From contig NC_014963.1 in NCBI RefSeq assembly GCF_000179915.2, forward strand, positions 4,526,001-4,590,000: DNA of 64,000 bases. The letters are read 5' to 3'. The notes below the pieces were generated by a model. It was not told where the DNA came from. It saw only the letters and a list, made by a program, of their open reading frames with translations, and did no database searches. How positions within the stretch are numbered: position 1 is the stretch's first letter; each line of letters begins with the position of its first letter. The DNA is from Terriglobus saanensis SP1PR4. Its GTDB lineage: Bacteria; Acidobacteriota; Terriglobia; Terriglobales; Acidobacteriaceae. The translations under genes and the position numbers were made by a program. Shown here piece by piece: positions 52,425-61,749 of this stretch.

Positions 52425-53473
52425 TCCTGCTCACGCCCTTCCAGCAACTGCACCGCCGCGCGACTCACATCCGCCACGGAGATCCGCAGCAGACCCGCTT
52501 CGGCCTCTTTATATCTTCCATGATCCGTGACGCTCGCGCCGTCCCGCAGGACGACAAACCGTGGATGCGACCCGCGATTCCGGCCTGGATAAGGCCCGTT
52601 CCGCGCCGGGTCCGTCGGCCCAAAGACCCCCACCATCGGCACCCCCAGGGCATCGGCCAGATGCAAAGGTCCCGTATCCCCGCCGACAAAGAGGACAGCC
52701 CGCCGCATCATCGCGATCAACTGCCGCAGTGTGCACTCCACCGCCTCGGCCCTGCCATCGCTGGCTGTCACCACAGCCGCTGCCAGCAGATCGCCACCCG
52801 GCACAGCATTCACCAGAACGCGATATCCACGCTCCAACAGATCGCCCGCAACCGCGCCATAGCGCTCCGCAGGCCACTGCTTCGCTCCCCACCCGGCACC
52901 CGGTGCCATCACAACGATCTTCCGTGCATCTCCGGCCAGCAGAATGTGACACCAACGCTCCGCCGTGGCATCCACCGGCAACGCAACTTCTCCGACACCG
53001 ACCTCGGGAGCAAGACCGCGCGCGATCTCCACCGCCTGATCGATCACATGTGCTTTCTGCGTTGTTACCCAAGAGGTATAAAACCACTGTGCCTGCTTCT
53101 CGCGAGGAGCATCAGCTCCGATGACTACGGAAGCCCCGCTCATCCACGCAATCACCGCAGACCGGATCGATCCCTGCAGATCCAAAGCCACGTCATACCG
53201 GCAAGACCGCAGCTCCGTGCGCAGACGCAAGATGTCCTTCACTGTCGCAGGAGAAAAAGGCCTCTTTCCCCAGACCTTCGTTGGAGCCAGGTGGACTCGA
53301 TCTACCAAAGGCATCTCCCCGCTCGCATCCTGCAATAGCGCCGCCCATCGCGGCTCAATCACCCAGCCGATCTCGGCATCCGGCTCCAGCGCGCGCAGAC
53401 CGGCAACGACGGGCATCGCATGCAGCACGTCGCCCATCGCTCCCACGCGCACGATCAGGATGCGTTTACCCAT
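52421..53473 (-). CDS. waaC: LPS heptosyltransferase I (GT9)
   Basis: The 350-residue cytoplasmic GT9 enzyme begins RILIVRVGAMGDVLHAMPV, the conserved heptosyltransferase N-terminus, and has DVALDLQGSIRSAVIAWMSGA, VMAPGAGWGAKQWPAERY and the nucleotide-binding FVGGDTGPLHLADALGVPMV motif. It adds the first heptose to Kdo2-lipid A. It lies within waaA-lpxK-waaC, overlapping lpxK by 8 bp, a classic arrangement. Confidence 0.9.
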   Translation of the reverse strand: MGKRILIVRVGAMGDVLHAMPVVAGLRALEPDAEIGWVIEPRWAALLQDASGEMPLVDRVHLAPTKVWGKRPFSPATVKDILRLRTELRSCRYDVALDLQGSIRSAVIAWMSGASVVIGADAPREKQAQWFYTSWVTTQKAHVIDQAVEIARGLAPEVGVGEVALPVDATAERWCHILLAGDARKIVVMAPGAGWGAKQWPAERYGAVAGDLLERGYRVLVNAVPGGDLLAAAVVTASDGRAEAVECTLRQLIAMMRRAVLFVGGDTGPLHLADALGVPMVGVFGPTDPARNGPYPGRNRGSHPRFVVLRDGASVTDHGRYKEAEAGLLRISVADVSRAAVQLLEGREQE

Positions 53474-54452
53474 GCAGGTCTTTCACGATCAACTGCTCCA
53501 TCTGTTCCAGCACAAGCGCAGGCGATTCGAACTCCACGCGCAGCTCCGCCACCGTCACCGGCCCCACTTCGCGAAGCCGCGCCAGCATAGCCTCGTTCAG
53601 CTTCACAAAGTCCTTCGCCGTCGTCACCCAACCGTCGGCGCCCGCAGCCTTCGCCCGCCGCAGCAGCGCCGCCACATCCGCGTCTTTGTAGAGGTGATGA
53701 TCGCGAAAGGCCATCTTTCCGCCGGCCGCAGGAAGCATGGCAAAGAAATCCTTAGGCCGCGCCAGGCCGCAGAACGCAAACGGCTTCTTCGACTCCGCCT
53801 TCAGACACAAGACCCGCCGCGCCACCCACACAAACTTTTCCGGTCCGCAGAGACGCTCCACCACGGGCCGCAGTTCATCTGCCTCGTCCCCGCGCAACAA
53901 CACAGCACCCGCGCGCGCCAGGTTCTCCAGCGGCTCGCGAAGATTCCCCGCAGGCAGAAGATGATCGCGAAGATCTTCCCGCGTCAGCAGGACGATATCC
54001 ACACTCCGCCGCAGACGCCGGTGCTGAAATCCATCGTCGAGCAGATGCAGATGGTGCCTGCCCCGTCCACCGCTTCGCTCCGCCAACTCGCCCGCCGTCA
54101 GGCGATCCGCACCAACGTAGACCGGCACCTTAGGCAACGTCTGCGCCAGCATCAACGCCTCATCGCCGAATCTCGAAGCTGGCCCGGCCACGTCCACACG
54201 CTCCACCACCTTCGAGCGACGCCCATACCCGCGCGTCAACACATCCACCGTATATCCGTTCGCCTGCAACATCTCCGCCAGCGCAGCCACAACGGGCGTC
54301 TTACCCGCACCACCCGCAGACAGACTGCCCACACTCACTACCGCTCGCTTCAAACTGAAGACACGGTATGGTTCATGGTCGAACGCATAGTTCCTGCTCT
54401 TCACCACCGCGCGATACGCCCACGTCAGCGGCCACAGTAACGGTCTCCTCAA
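53466..54452 (-). CDS. lpxK: Tetraacyldisaccharide 4'-kinase
   Basis: The 328-residue membrane-associated kinase phosphorylates the 4' position of the lipid A precursor. The P-loop SVGSLSAGGAGKTPVVAALA (about 41-60) is followed by a second motif LTRGYGRRSK and the DDGFQHRRLRRSVDIVLL region with catalytic Asp residues. The inferred start is an unusual TTG at 54452, overlapping the waaA stop (TTGA), since the N-terminus RPLLWPLTWAYRAVVKSRNY matches the family. Confidence 0.9.
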   Translation of the reverse strand: MRRPLLWPLTWAYRAVVKSRNYAFDHEPYRVFSLKRAVVSVGSLSAGGAGKTPVVAALAEMLQANGYTVDVLTRGYGRRSKVVERVDVAGPASRFGDEALMLAQTLPKVPVYVGADRLTAGELAERSGGRGRHHLHLLDDGFQHRRLRRSVDIVLLTREDLRDHLLPAGNLREPLENLARAGAVLLRGDEADELRPVVERLCGPEKFVWVARRVLCLKAESKKPFAFCGLARPKDFFAMLPAAGGKMAFRDHHLYKDADVAALLRRAKAAGADGWVTTAKDFVKLNEAMLARLREVGPVTVAELRVEFESPALVLEQMEQLIVKDLHG

Positions 54453-55768
54453 ACCTTCACCCCCGCTCGCAAAATCGGCAACAGACGCTCCATCACCCTC
54501 TTGGTCGCACCCGCCTGCGACTCGAAAAACTCTTTTCCACGCAAACCCACGCCCTCATCGTCTCCCCATAACAGACGCGTTATCTCCGCACAGAGTTCCT
54601 CGGCAGAAACAATCCGCACCGCATCCTCTTCGAGCATGGCATCCACCATGCCACGAAAGTTCGCATAGTACTCGCCCATCATCACCGGAACGCCCCACTG
54701 CGCGGCCTCCAGAGGATTGTGCCCACCCATCGGCACAAGGCTTCCACCCACAAACGCCGCATCGCCCAGCGCGTACATCGCAGCCAGATCCCCAATCGAA
54801 TCCAGCAACAACACATCGCCTCCGTGTAATGTTTCGTGCCCCATTCTTTGCGCAGCTTCATCGCGCAAAGGGTGGGGTAGGGATGCCCCAGGCAAACCAG
54901 CACTCTCTTTCCTCCAAGAACTCAACCGAATACACCGCAACCCGCGACTCTCCACCAGCTTCGCCACAGCATCGAACCTCTGCGGATGCCGCGGAGCCAG
55001 CACCATCACCGCATCCTGCCCGCGCCAGCACTCCAGCAGCAGACTCTCCTCACCCTCCAGCGTGCTTCCGCACACCAGCACGCGCGTCTGCTCCGTAGGC
55101 AAAGCCACTCGCAACGCCCGCACCAACGCGCTCTCTTCCTCCACTCTCACGTCATACTTCAAATTCCCGGTAGTCTCCACCCACTGCGAACCGATCATCC
55201 TCCACCGCCACGCATCCTCCTGGCTCTGCGTCAGGATCAAACGCACCTTGCCCAGCAGCGGTTTCCAAAGCCGGCTCAACTTCATATAACGCGGGAAACT
55301 CCGGTCGGACACGCGGCCATTCACCACGACAACGGAGACTTTCGCCCGCTCACACTCCACCAGCACACGAGGCCACAGCTCGCTTTCCATCAACACCAAC
55401 GCACAAGGCCGCAACGCCCGCAGATAAGCCCGCACCGCAAACGCAAAATCCAACGGAAAATAAAAGACCCGCTCCGCTCCGTACTTTTCCCGCGCCAGTT
55501 TCTGCCCCGCCGCCGTCGTCGTCGAAAGCGCGACGCGCAGCCCGGACTCCTCAATGGCGGCGATCAACCGTCCCGCAGCCAGAACCTCGCCTACGCTCAC
55601 CGCATGCAGCCAGACCACCTTGGGCTGAACCCGCAGCCGCGCGGGCACAAATCCCAGCCGTTCCCCTAATCCCTCGCGATACCGCCCACTCGTCAGCATC
55701 CGCAGGGCCCACCACGGCGCGCTCACCACAAGCGCCAGCGACAGCCCCAAGCTATAAAGCCACATCAT
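54449..55768 (-). CDS. waaA: Kdo transferase (lipid A Kdo2 synthase) with in-frame repeat insertion
   Basis: The ~439-residue enzyme adds Kdo residues to lipid IVA. N-terminal membrane anchor, then RYREGLGERLGFVPARL and LHAVSVGEVLAAGRLIAAIE with the catalytic Glu, ESELWPRVLVECERAKVSVV, and the C-terminal AFVGGSLVPMGGHNPLEAAQWG are all present. Between the motif VMVLAPRHPQRFD and GDVLLLDSIGDL is a ~28-residue extra stretch containing PHPLRDEAAQRMGH, encoded by a copy of the dispersed hairpin repeat (54836-54877, 14 codons). Frame and downstream motifs are intact. The start could also be GTG at 55777. Confidence 0.92.
   Translation of the reverse strand: MMWLYSLGLSLALVVSAPWWALRMLTSGRYREGLGERLGFVPARLRVQPKVVWLHAVSVGEVLAAGRLIAAIEESGLRVALSTTTAAGQKLAREKYGAERVFYFPLDFAFAVRAYLRALRPCALVLMESELWPRVLVECERAKVSVVVVNGRVSDRSFPRYMKLSRLWKPLLGKVRLILTQSQEDAWRWRMIGSQWVETTGNLKYDVRVEEESALVRALRVALPTEQTRVLVCGSTLEGEESLLLECWRGQDAVMVLAPRHPQRFDAVAKLVESRGLRCIRLSSWRKESAGLPGASLPHPLRDEAAQRMGHETLHGGDVLLLDSIGDLAAMYALGDAAFVGGSLVPMGGHNPLEAAQWGVPVMMGEYYANFRGMVDAMLEEDAVRIVSAEELCAEITRLLWGDDEGVGLRGKEFFESQAGATKRVMERLLPILRAGVKV
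54836..54877. repeat. Dispersed hairpin repeat core inside waaA
   Basis: The 42-bp stretch GTGCCCCATTCTTTGCGCAG...CGCGCAAAGGGTGGGG matches the intergenic copies at 45213 and 56553 almost base for base. It is an exact multiple of three, so on the minus strand it is read as 14 codons inside waaA. Confidence 0.9.
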
Positions 55769-55843
55769 TCTGTACACAAACTCCCGCGCTCACGCGTCCA
55801 ATCTTTTGCCGACTGCAACAGGGAAGATGATAATCGCCACAAC

Positions 55844-56548
55844 ATGAATCTCCGCCGACTTGCCTACCTCGCCGTCCTTCTTCTCTGCGCCGTTACCGCG
55901 AACGCGGCCAAGAAAGAAGCGCCTCCCCTCGCCGACATCGCCACCTACCCGATGCTGGAAAAGCACGACAAAGAGCTTGTTACCATCGCCGCCGACCCCT
56001 ACGACACACGCGCCCGCGCCGACTTCTTCCGCATCGACTACGTCGGCCACAGCATTCTGCCCGTCCGGATCATCATCCGCAACGACTCCGACCATCCGCT
56101 CGACCTCTCCGCCGTGCGCATCCAGCTCGAACCCCAGCACGGAGGCAAGCTCCCCGCCGCTCTACCCGAAGAGATCCACCGCCGCGTCTTCCATGTCAAG
56201 AACCCAACGCAGCAGAAGAAGCTCCCTTTCCCCACACCCAGCTTCTCCACCCCGGTCGATAAGAAGATCCTGCAGGACGATACCGACTTCAGCTTCCGCA
56301 CCGCCACCATCGCGCCGCACACCACCGCCTCCGGCTTCCTCTTTTACGACATCGCCGACCTGGACGACGACTACCCCCTCCGTGGCGCGGACCTCTACTT
56401 CAAGATGATCAAAACCAGCGGCGGCAAAACAGGCGACGGCAAAGCCAGCACCGAACTCTTCCCGTTCACCCTGCCCTTCGACAAGTACCTCGCCACCAAA
56501 ACCTCCGCTCCACCCTCCGGCGCCCACGTAGTCAAAACGGAGAAGTAA
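55844..56548 (+). CDS. Exported protein of unknown function
   Basis: The 234-residue protein has a signal peptide (NLRRLAYLAVLLLCAVTANA) and a beta-rich domain (VRIIIRNDSDHPLDLSAVRI; TIAPHTTASGFLFYDIADLD) that resembles an immunoglobulin-like or DUF4352-like fold. I do not recognise a named family. It is divergent from waaA, so it may share promoter control with the LPS operon. Confidence 0.78.
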   Translation: MNLRRLAYLAVLLLCAVTANAAKKEAPPLADIATYPMLEKHDKELVTIAADPYDTRARADFFRIDYVGHSILPVRIIIRNDSDHPLDLSAVRIQLEPQHGGKLPAALPEEIHRRVFHVKNPTQQKKLPFPTPSFSTPVDKKILQDDTDFSFRTATIAPHTTASGFLFYDIADLDDDYPLRGADLYFKMIKTSGGKTGDGKASTELFPFTLPFDKYLATKTSAPPSGAHVVKTEK

Positions 56549-56552
56549 ACCC

Positions 56553-56670
56553 GTGCCCCATTCTGCGCAGTTTTATCGCGCAAAGGGTGGGGTCGCGTAG
56601 AGCGCACAAACCGGATGCGTCAGGAAAATAAAAGCAGATCCCTCCGTTTCACTACGGGATGACAAAAGAG
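56553..56670. repeat. Dispersed hairpin repeat, full-length copy
   Basis: Core 56553-56592 (GTGCCCCATTCTGCGCAG...CGCGCAAAGGGTGGGG), the GTAGAGCGCACAAACCGGAT segment and the tail GCAGATCCCTCCGTTTCACT...ACGGGATGACAAAAGAG follow in the order seen at 45213-45339. Confidence 0.88.
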
Positions 56671-56696
56671 TAAATACGTAGCCCCTGAACCGGGTG

Positions 56697-56756
56697 CCCA
56701 TGTCCCACTTTTGGGACATGGGTAATGCGCAAAGCGCATCCATCGAGCGAAGCTCG
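56697..56756. repeat. Array of three perfect hairpins upstream of GNAT gene
   Basis: Three consecutive perfect inverted repeats: CCCATGTCCCA/TGGGACATGGG with a CTTT loop (56697-56722), ATGCGC/GCGCAT (56725-56739) and CGAGC/GCTCG (56744-56756). They lie 30 bp before the GNAT start and may affect its expression or end upstream transcripts. Confidence 0.75.
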
Positions 56757-56785
56757 ACCCTCATAATTCACGAGACAATAACCTC

Positions 56786-57277
56786 GTGCCCACCCAAACC
56801 CTGATCCGCGAAGCCACCACGGCCGACGCCCCCGAGATCGTCTCCCTCGTCCGCGAACTCGCCGCCTACGAACACGAACCTACCGCCGCCATCCTCACCG
56901 TCGAAGACATCCTCCGCGACGGCTTCGGCCCCGCGCCTTACTTCCACTGCCTCATCGCCGAACAGGACGGAGAAGTCGCAGCCTTCGCTCTCTACTTCTT
57001 CCAGTACTCCACCTGGGAGGGCCGACCCACACTCTACCTCGAAGACCTCTTCGTGCGCGAACGCTTCCGCAAACTCGGCATCGGCAAAGGCCTCTTCCAA
57101 TGCCTCGCCCGGATCGCCCTCGACCGCAACTGCACGCGTTTCCAATGGGAGTGCCTCGACTGGAACAAGCCCGGCCTGGACTTCTATGAGGCCAACGGCG
57201 CGAAAGTCCTACGCGAATGGCTGAACCTGCGGATCACCGGCGAAGATCTTAAAGCCCTGGCTACGCCAGAAAAATAA
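56786..57277 (+). CDS. GNAT-family N-acetyltransferase (diamine acetyltransferase-like)
   Basis: This 163-residue enzyme shows the GNAT motif A region YLEDLFVRERFRKLGIGKGL (acetyl-CoA pyrophosphate loop R-x-x-G-I-G-K/G) and the C-terminal ECLDWNKPGLDFYEANGAKV, which resembles spermidine/spermine acetyltransferases. The substrate is uncertain. The start is a GTG at 56786. Confidence 0.85.
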   Translation: MPTQTLIREATTADAPEIVSLVRELAAYEHEPTAAILTVEDILRDGFGPAPYFHCLIAEQDGEVAAFALYFFQYSTWEGRPTLYLEDLFVRERFRKLGIGKGLFQCLARIALDRNCTRFQWECLDWNKPGLDFYEANGAKVLREWLNLRITGEDLKALATPEK

Positions 57278-57453
57278 GCGTTTCTGCTTCGAATAGAGAG
57301 TGCCATCGCCGATTTCTGAGCGAAATCCAAAGACCACGGATCCGGCGTACCTAAAAAATAAACCTGTCGCGCAAAGCTTATGCCCGAAATGGAACACCCG
57401 GATGTCATACTCGTTCCAAGGGCAAGCATCTCGGCCCAAGGCCCGGAGTTCGC

Positions 57454-58752
57454 GTGAAAAGCGTCTCACCAGCTCTACAGAGTTCGCGAGCGGGCCTCTC
57501 TTTCCTTCTGTTTGGGCCCGCCGCGCTCGTACTGCTCATGCAACCCACGCGCCTCTCCGGCCTGGATGCAGCGGCATGGTTAGTGGCTCTCTTCTGCGCC
57601 GCACTGCTCATGCGCTTCGCATACATTCTGCGAAAGAAACGTCGCCAGGCCACTATCAGCAACCTTCTGCTTGGACTGCTTCTCTTCTTTGCAGCAGAAC
57701 GTCTCGCTGGCATCGCTCTCCGCTCGCCACAGCTTTCGTCGCTGATGCCTTACTTGCCCTGGATTCAGGCAGTCACTTCCATCGCCCTTACTTTGTGCGC
57801 GATAGCCGCCTTCCCGCGGATTCAGATTGCCCTGGCGCAGGCGGCGAGCGCGCGCAAGGAACATGCGGACTTCGTCGCCGCTGCAGAGAGCAGTCTCGAC
57901 GACTTCTACATCTTTGACGGCATACCCGATGCCTCAGGCGCGATCGTAGACTTCCGCTTCCGCTATCTCAACGCCAATGCGGAGATGCGCTTGAAGATCA
58001 ACCGTGAAGACTTATACGGAAAGGTCCTCACCGAGGTCCGGCCCTATATGATCTCCTCCGGCCTCATCCATCACTACCGGGAGATCGTCCGCACCGGCGT
58101 ACCGTTCGTCGCCGAAATATTCATCGACGACGATAGGATCAAGGCCACCTGGATCAACGTGCAGGCCGTAAAACTCGGCGATGGCCTTGCCGTGACCAGC
58201 CGCGACATTACGGCGCGGAAACAGCTGGACGATCAGGTCAGATATCTCGCCCATCACGACCAGCTCACCGGACTTCCGAACCGAACCCTCATGCAGGACC
58301 GTCTGAATCAGGCCATCCTGCGCGCTGACAGGAGCAAGAACAAAGTCGCGGTCTTCGTCCTCGACATCGACCGCTTCAAACACGTCAACGATTCTCTCGG
58401 CCACTCCTGCGGCGACGCTCTCCTCGTCTCCGTAAGCAACAAGCTGCTCTCCTGCGTACGCAAAAGCGACACGGTCGTACGGATGGGCGGCGATGAGTTC
58501 CTCATCGTCATGCCCGAAGTCAAGAATCTGGAAGACGCGATGCAGTGCGGCCTGCAACTTGTAGAAAGAACGGCTACGCCCTCGCTCCTTGGCGACCAGG
58601 AGGTTGCGGTCACCATCAGCGCCGGCCTCAGCCTCTATCCGGACCACGGCTCCAACGTGGGGGAACTGCTCAAAAACGCCGACACCGCCATGTACCTCGT
58701 CAAGACCAGAGGCCGCAACGGCGTCCAGGTTTACACAGACATCGCTTCCTGA
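57454..58752 (+). CDS. Membrane diguanylate cyclase (PAS-GGDEF)
   Basis: The 432-residue protein has four or five hydrophobic N-terminal segments (about 15-125), a PAS-like sensor domain (about 145-250, DFRFRYLNANAEMRLKINRE) and a GGDEF domain: HDQLTGLPNRTLMQDRL, DIDRFKHVNDSLGHSCGDAL and RMGGDEFLIVM. An inhibitory I-site RKSD lies five residues before GGDEF. It should make c-di-GMP from GTP in response to a membrane or PAS signal. The start is a GTG at 57454. Confidence 0.92.
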   Translation: MKSVSPALQSSRAGLSFLLFGPAALVLLMQPTRLSGLDAAAWLVALFCAALLMRFAYILRKKRRQATISNLLLGLLLFFAAERLAGIALRSPQLSSLMPYLPWIQAVTSIALTLCAIAAFPRIQIALAQAASARKEHADFVAAAESSLDDFYIFDGIPDASGAIVDFRFRYLNANAEMRLKINREDLYGKVLTEVRPYMISSGLIHHYREIVRTGVPFVAEIFIDDDRIKATWINVQAVKLGDGLAVTSRDITARKQLDDQVRYLAHHDQLTGLPNRTLMQDRLNQAILRADRSKNKVAVFVLDIDRFKHVNDSLGHSCGDALLVSVSNKLLSCVRKSDTVVRMGGDEFLIVMPEVKNLEDAMQCGLQLVERTATPSLLGDQEVAVTISAGLSLYPDHGSNVGELLKNADTAMYLVKTRGRNGVQVYTDIAS

Positions 58753-58763
58753 AATGCGACTCC

Positions 58764-58802
58764 GTGCCCATTCTTTCGCGGCATCTTGCGAAAGAATGGG
58801 AC
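58764..58802. repeat. Dispersed hairpin repeat core between GGDEF gene and dut
   Basis: GTGCCCATTCTTTCGCGGCA...TTGCGAAAGAATGGGAC forms a near-perfect hairpin, a shorter member of the family seen at 27558, 45213, 50609, 54836 and 56553. It ends 42 bp before the dut start. Confidence 0.82.
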
Positions 58803-58843
58803 ACACAGCAGATCGAAGACCCGCACGATATCCTGCAAACAAC

Positions 58844-59278
58844 ATGTCCATCGCCATCCAGACCCAGAAACTCCGCCCCGAGGCCAAGCTCCCCAGGTAC
58901 GCCCACACCGGCCCCTGGGGCGATCTCGCCGCCGACCTCTACTCCGCCGAAGCCGCGGTCATCTCCCCCGGCAGCACCACGCTCGTCCCCACCGGGATCG
59001 CCATGGCCTTCCCTGCGGATTACGGCGCGCTCGTCGAAGACCGTAGCGGTCTCGCCGTCAAAGGCATCACCACCCTGGCGGGTGTCATCGACCCCGGCTA
59101 CCGCGGCGAAATCAAGGTCGTTCTGACCAACGTCAGCAGCGCGCCCATCACCCTGGCCGCCGGAGACCGCATCGCCCAGCTCCGCATCGTGCAGCGCCTG
59201 CAGGCCGACTTTGTGGAAGTGGAAAAACTGGACGAAACCACACGCGGAAGTGGTGGATTTGGCAGTACCGGCGCATAA
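58844..59278 (+). CDS. dut: dUTP diphosphatase
   Basis: The 144-residue trimeric dUTPase shows motif 1 ([11 protein letters not shown]), motif 2 (VEDRSGLAV), motif 3 with substrate-binding ([18 protein letters not shown]), motif 4 ([10 protein letters not shown]) and the glycine-rich motif 5 ([13 protein letters not shown]). It hydrolyses dUTP to dUMP. It precedes purL by 44 bp and may share its operon. Confidence 0.94.
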   Translation: MSIAIQTQKLRPEAKLPRYAHTGPWGDLAADLYSAEAAVISPGSTTLVPTGIAMAFPADYGALVEDRSGLAVKGITTLAGVIDPGYRGEIKVVLTNVSSAPITLAAGDRIAQLRIVQRLQADFVEVEKLDETTRGSGGFGSTGA

Positions 59279-59322
59279 TCAGGCCATTCGGCCTAGGCAA
59301 GCTACAATTTAGGAAGCGAGCT

Positions 59323-61749
59323 ATGGCCAATCAGCAAGTTCAGCAACAGAATCCCGACGTCCCGCAGCCGGTTGAGATTACACCGGCGATCCTCAAGCTG
59401 CATAACATTACGGACGACGAGTACGCGAAGATCCACGCGACACTTTGTCGCACGCCGTCGCTCACCGAGCTAGGCATCTACTCCGTCATGTGGAGCGAAC
59501 ACTGCTCCTACAAGTCCAGCAAGGTCCACCTCAAGCGCCTGCCCACGAAGAGCGATCTCGTGGTCCAGGGCCCCGGCGAAAACGCCGGCATCATCGACGT
59601 CGGCGAAGGCTGGGCCTGCGCCTTCAAGATCGAATCGCACAATCACCCCAGCTATATTGAGCCCTACCAGGGCGCGGCCACCGGCGTTGGAGGCATCCTT
59701 CGCGACATCTTCACCATGGGCGCACGTCCACTGGCCGTGATGGACTCCCTTCGCTTCGGCCCGCTGGACGCGAAAGATCCCACGGAAGCCGCGAAGAACC
59801 GCCAGATCATGGAAGGCGTCGTGCATGGAGTGGCCGGATACGGCAACTGCTTTGGCGTTCCCAACCTCGGCGGCGAAACCCGCTTTGAGGAGTGCTACTC
59901 CGGCAATCCCCTGCTGAATGCCTTCGCACTCGGTCTCGTGCGCATGGACGAGATCTTCTACGCCAAGGCCACCGGCGTCGGCAACCCCGTCATCTACGTC
60001 GGCGCAAAGACGGGCCGCGACGGTATTCATGGAGCCACCATGGCCTCCGAAGAGTTCACCGAAGGCTCCGAACAGAAGCGCCCCAACGTGCAGATGGGCG
60101 ATCCGTTCCTCGAAAAACTCCTCCTCGAGGCCTGCCTCGAAGTCATGCACCTTCCCTCGCACGCCGTCCTTGGTATTCAGGACATGGGCGCTGCCGGTCT
60201 GACCTGCTCGATCTGCGAGATGGGAGCGCGGGGAGGAGTCGGCCTGGACGTCGAACTCGACCTCGTTCCCCAGCGCGAAACCGGCATGACCAGCTACGAG
60301 ATCATGCTTTCGGAGTCGCAGGAGCGCATGCTCCTCGTCGCAGAAAAGGGCAAGGAACAGGAAGTCCTCGACGTCTTTGCCAAGTGGGGACTCGATGCTG
60401 CCATCGTCGGTACAGTCATTGAAGAAAACCGCATGAAGATCCGCCAGCACGGCGTGCTGGTCGCGGACCTCTCCAACGAATCGCTGACCGACGAAGCCCC
60501 GCTCTACCATCGGCCCGTCGGCGTGTGGAAGGCTCCCGTTCCGCTCGAACCGCCCGCGTGGGTTCTGGAAGAGTTGCAGAAGCCGCGCGATTACACCGCG
60601 GACCTCAAGAAACTGCTCGCCTCCGGCAACATCTGCGACAAGAAGTACATCTTCGAGCAGTACGACAGCATGGTCCAGACCAATACCGTGCAGGGTCCCG
60701 GCGGAGAAGCCGGCATGATCCGCATCAAGGGAACTGGAAAAAACCGCCCTGAAGAGCCGGGTGAAGCCAAACTAAAAACTGAGGACTTGCAACTTGCAAC
60801 TCCAAACCGCGAACGCGGTCTCGCGATGGCGCTCGCCGGAAACGGCCGCTGGACGTGGCTCGATCCGAAGCTCGGCGCGATGCACGCCGTCGCGGAAGCT
60901 GCCCGCAAGGTCGCCTGCACCGGTGCCAAGCCCGTCGCCGCGACCAACTGCCTCAACTTCGGCAACCCGATGAAGCCCGAGATTATGGCGCAGCTTTCGC
61001 TCGCCATCGACGGCATCGCGGAGGCCTGCACCGCACTCGGCACACCCATCACCGGCGGCAACGTCTCGCTCTACAACGAGACACGCATCGGCGGCGAAGC
61101 GGTCGGCATCTACCCCACGCCCGTCCTCGGCATCGTCGGCATCATCGACGATGTGACGAAAGCGGTTCCAAGCGGCTTTGTTGGTCGCAACGACGAAGTT
61201 ATTCTGCTGACGGGCGCTTCCTCTATCGGCGAGCGCTCGCCCGAAGATCTCGTCAAGGAACTTGGCTCCACGGCCCTCGCTCAGTCGGTCTTCGGTACAA
61301 CCTGGGGAACGCCACCGGCCTTCAACCTGCAGGACGAGGCCGCGCTGCACCAGTTGCTGCAGCTCCTGGCGAAGGAAGGCCTGCTGACTTCGGCCTTCGA
61401 TCTCTCCGATGGCGGTCTGGCCGTCGCTCTGGCGAAGGCCTGCGTGAAGGGCAACGTCGGATGCGAGATCTTCCCGTCCCATCTCAACAACTCCCTGCGG
61501 CAGGTCAGTGAACTGTTCTCTGAGACCTCTGCCGTCATCGTCACGGCGCGCCCCGGCACCTTTGCAAAGATCGACGCACACACGGAAAAGGTCGGCACCA
61601 TCTTCGCCCAGCATATCGGCATCACCGGCGGCGACCGTCTCACCATTCCGTTTGAAGATGCGAGCATCCGCATTTCGGTCAGCGATCTTTCTCTCGCATT
61701 CAACGAAAAGTTAGCGGCTGAGCGGGTCGATCAGGTGGTGTCCGCATGA
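59323..61749 (+). CDS. purL: Phosphoribosylformylglycinamidine synthase subunit PurL, with in-frame insertion
   Basis: The 808-residue protein is the small (Bacillus-type) PurL, which needs PurQ and PurS partners. It has the N-terminal [20 protein letters not shown], the [20 protein letters not shown] motif, [19 protein letters not shown], and the C-terminal [19 protein letters not shown]. Between IRIKGT and [11 protein letters not shown] lies an extra ~26-residue hydrophilic segment (residues about 472-497, DNA 60736-60813, AT-richer than its surroundings), absent from classical PurL. The stop overlaps the next start as ATGA. Confidence 0.95.
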   Translation: MANQQVQQQNPDVPQPVEITPAILKLHNITDDEYAKIHATLCRTPSLTELGIYSVMWSEHCSYKSSKVHLKRLPTKSDLVVQGPGENAGIIDVGEGWACAFKIESHNHPSYIEPYQGAATGVGGILRDIFTMGARPLAVMDSLRFGPLDAKDPTEAAKNRQIMEGVVHGVAGYGNCFGVPNLGGETRFEECYSGNPLLNAFALGLVRMDEIFYAKATGVGNPVIYVGAKTGRDGIHGATMASEEFTEGSEQKRPNVQMGDPFLEKLLLEACLEVMHLPSHAVLGIQDMGAAGLTCSICEMGARGGVGLDVELDLVPQRETGMTSYEIMLSESQERMLLVAEKGKEQEVLDVFAKWGLDAAIVGTVIEENRMKIRQHGVLVADLSNESLTDEAPLYHRPVGVWKAPVPLEPPAWVLEELQKPRDYTADLKKLLASGNICDKKYIFEQYDSMVQTNTVQGPGGEAGMIRIKGTGKNRPEEPGEAKLKTEDLQLATPNRERGLAMALAGNGRWTWLDPKLGAMHAVAEAARKVACTGAKPVAATNCLNFGNPMKPEIMAQLSLAIDGIAEACTALGTPITGGNVSLYNETRIGGEAVGIYPTPVLGIVGIIDDVTKAVPSGFVGRNDEVILLTGASSIGERSPEDLVKELGSTALAQSVFGTTWGTPPAFNLQDEAALHQLLQLLAKEGLLTSAFDLSDGGLAVALAKACVKGNVGCEIFPSHLNNSLRQVSELFSETSAVIVTARPGTFAKIDAHTEKVGTIFAQHIGITGGDRLTIPFEDASIRISVSDLSLAFNEKLAAERVDQVVSA

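Noticed and set aside
53121-54440. 439-codon plus-strand frame opposite waaC-lpxK
   Set aside because: Antisense; rich in Arg, His and Gln, no motif, while both minus-strand genes have catalytic signatures.
59470-60510. 346-codon minus-strand frame within purL
   Set aside because: Antisense of PurL; no start context or motif.
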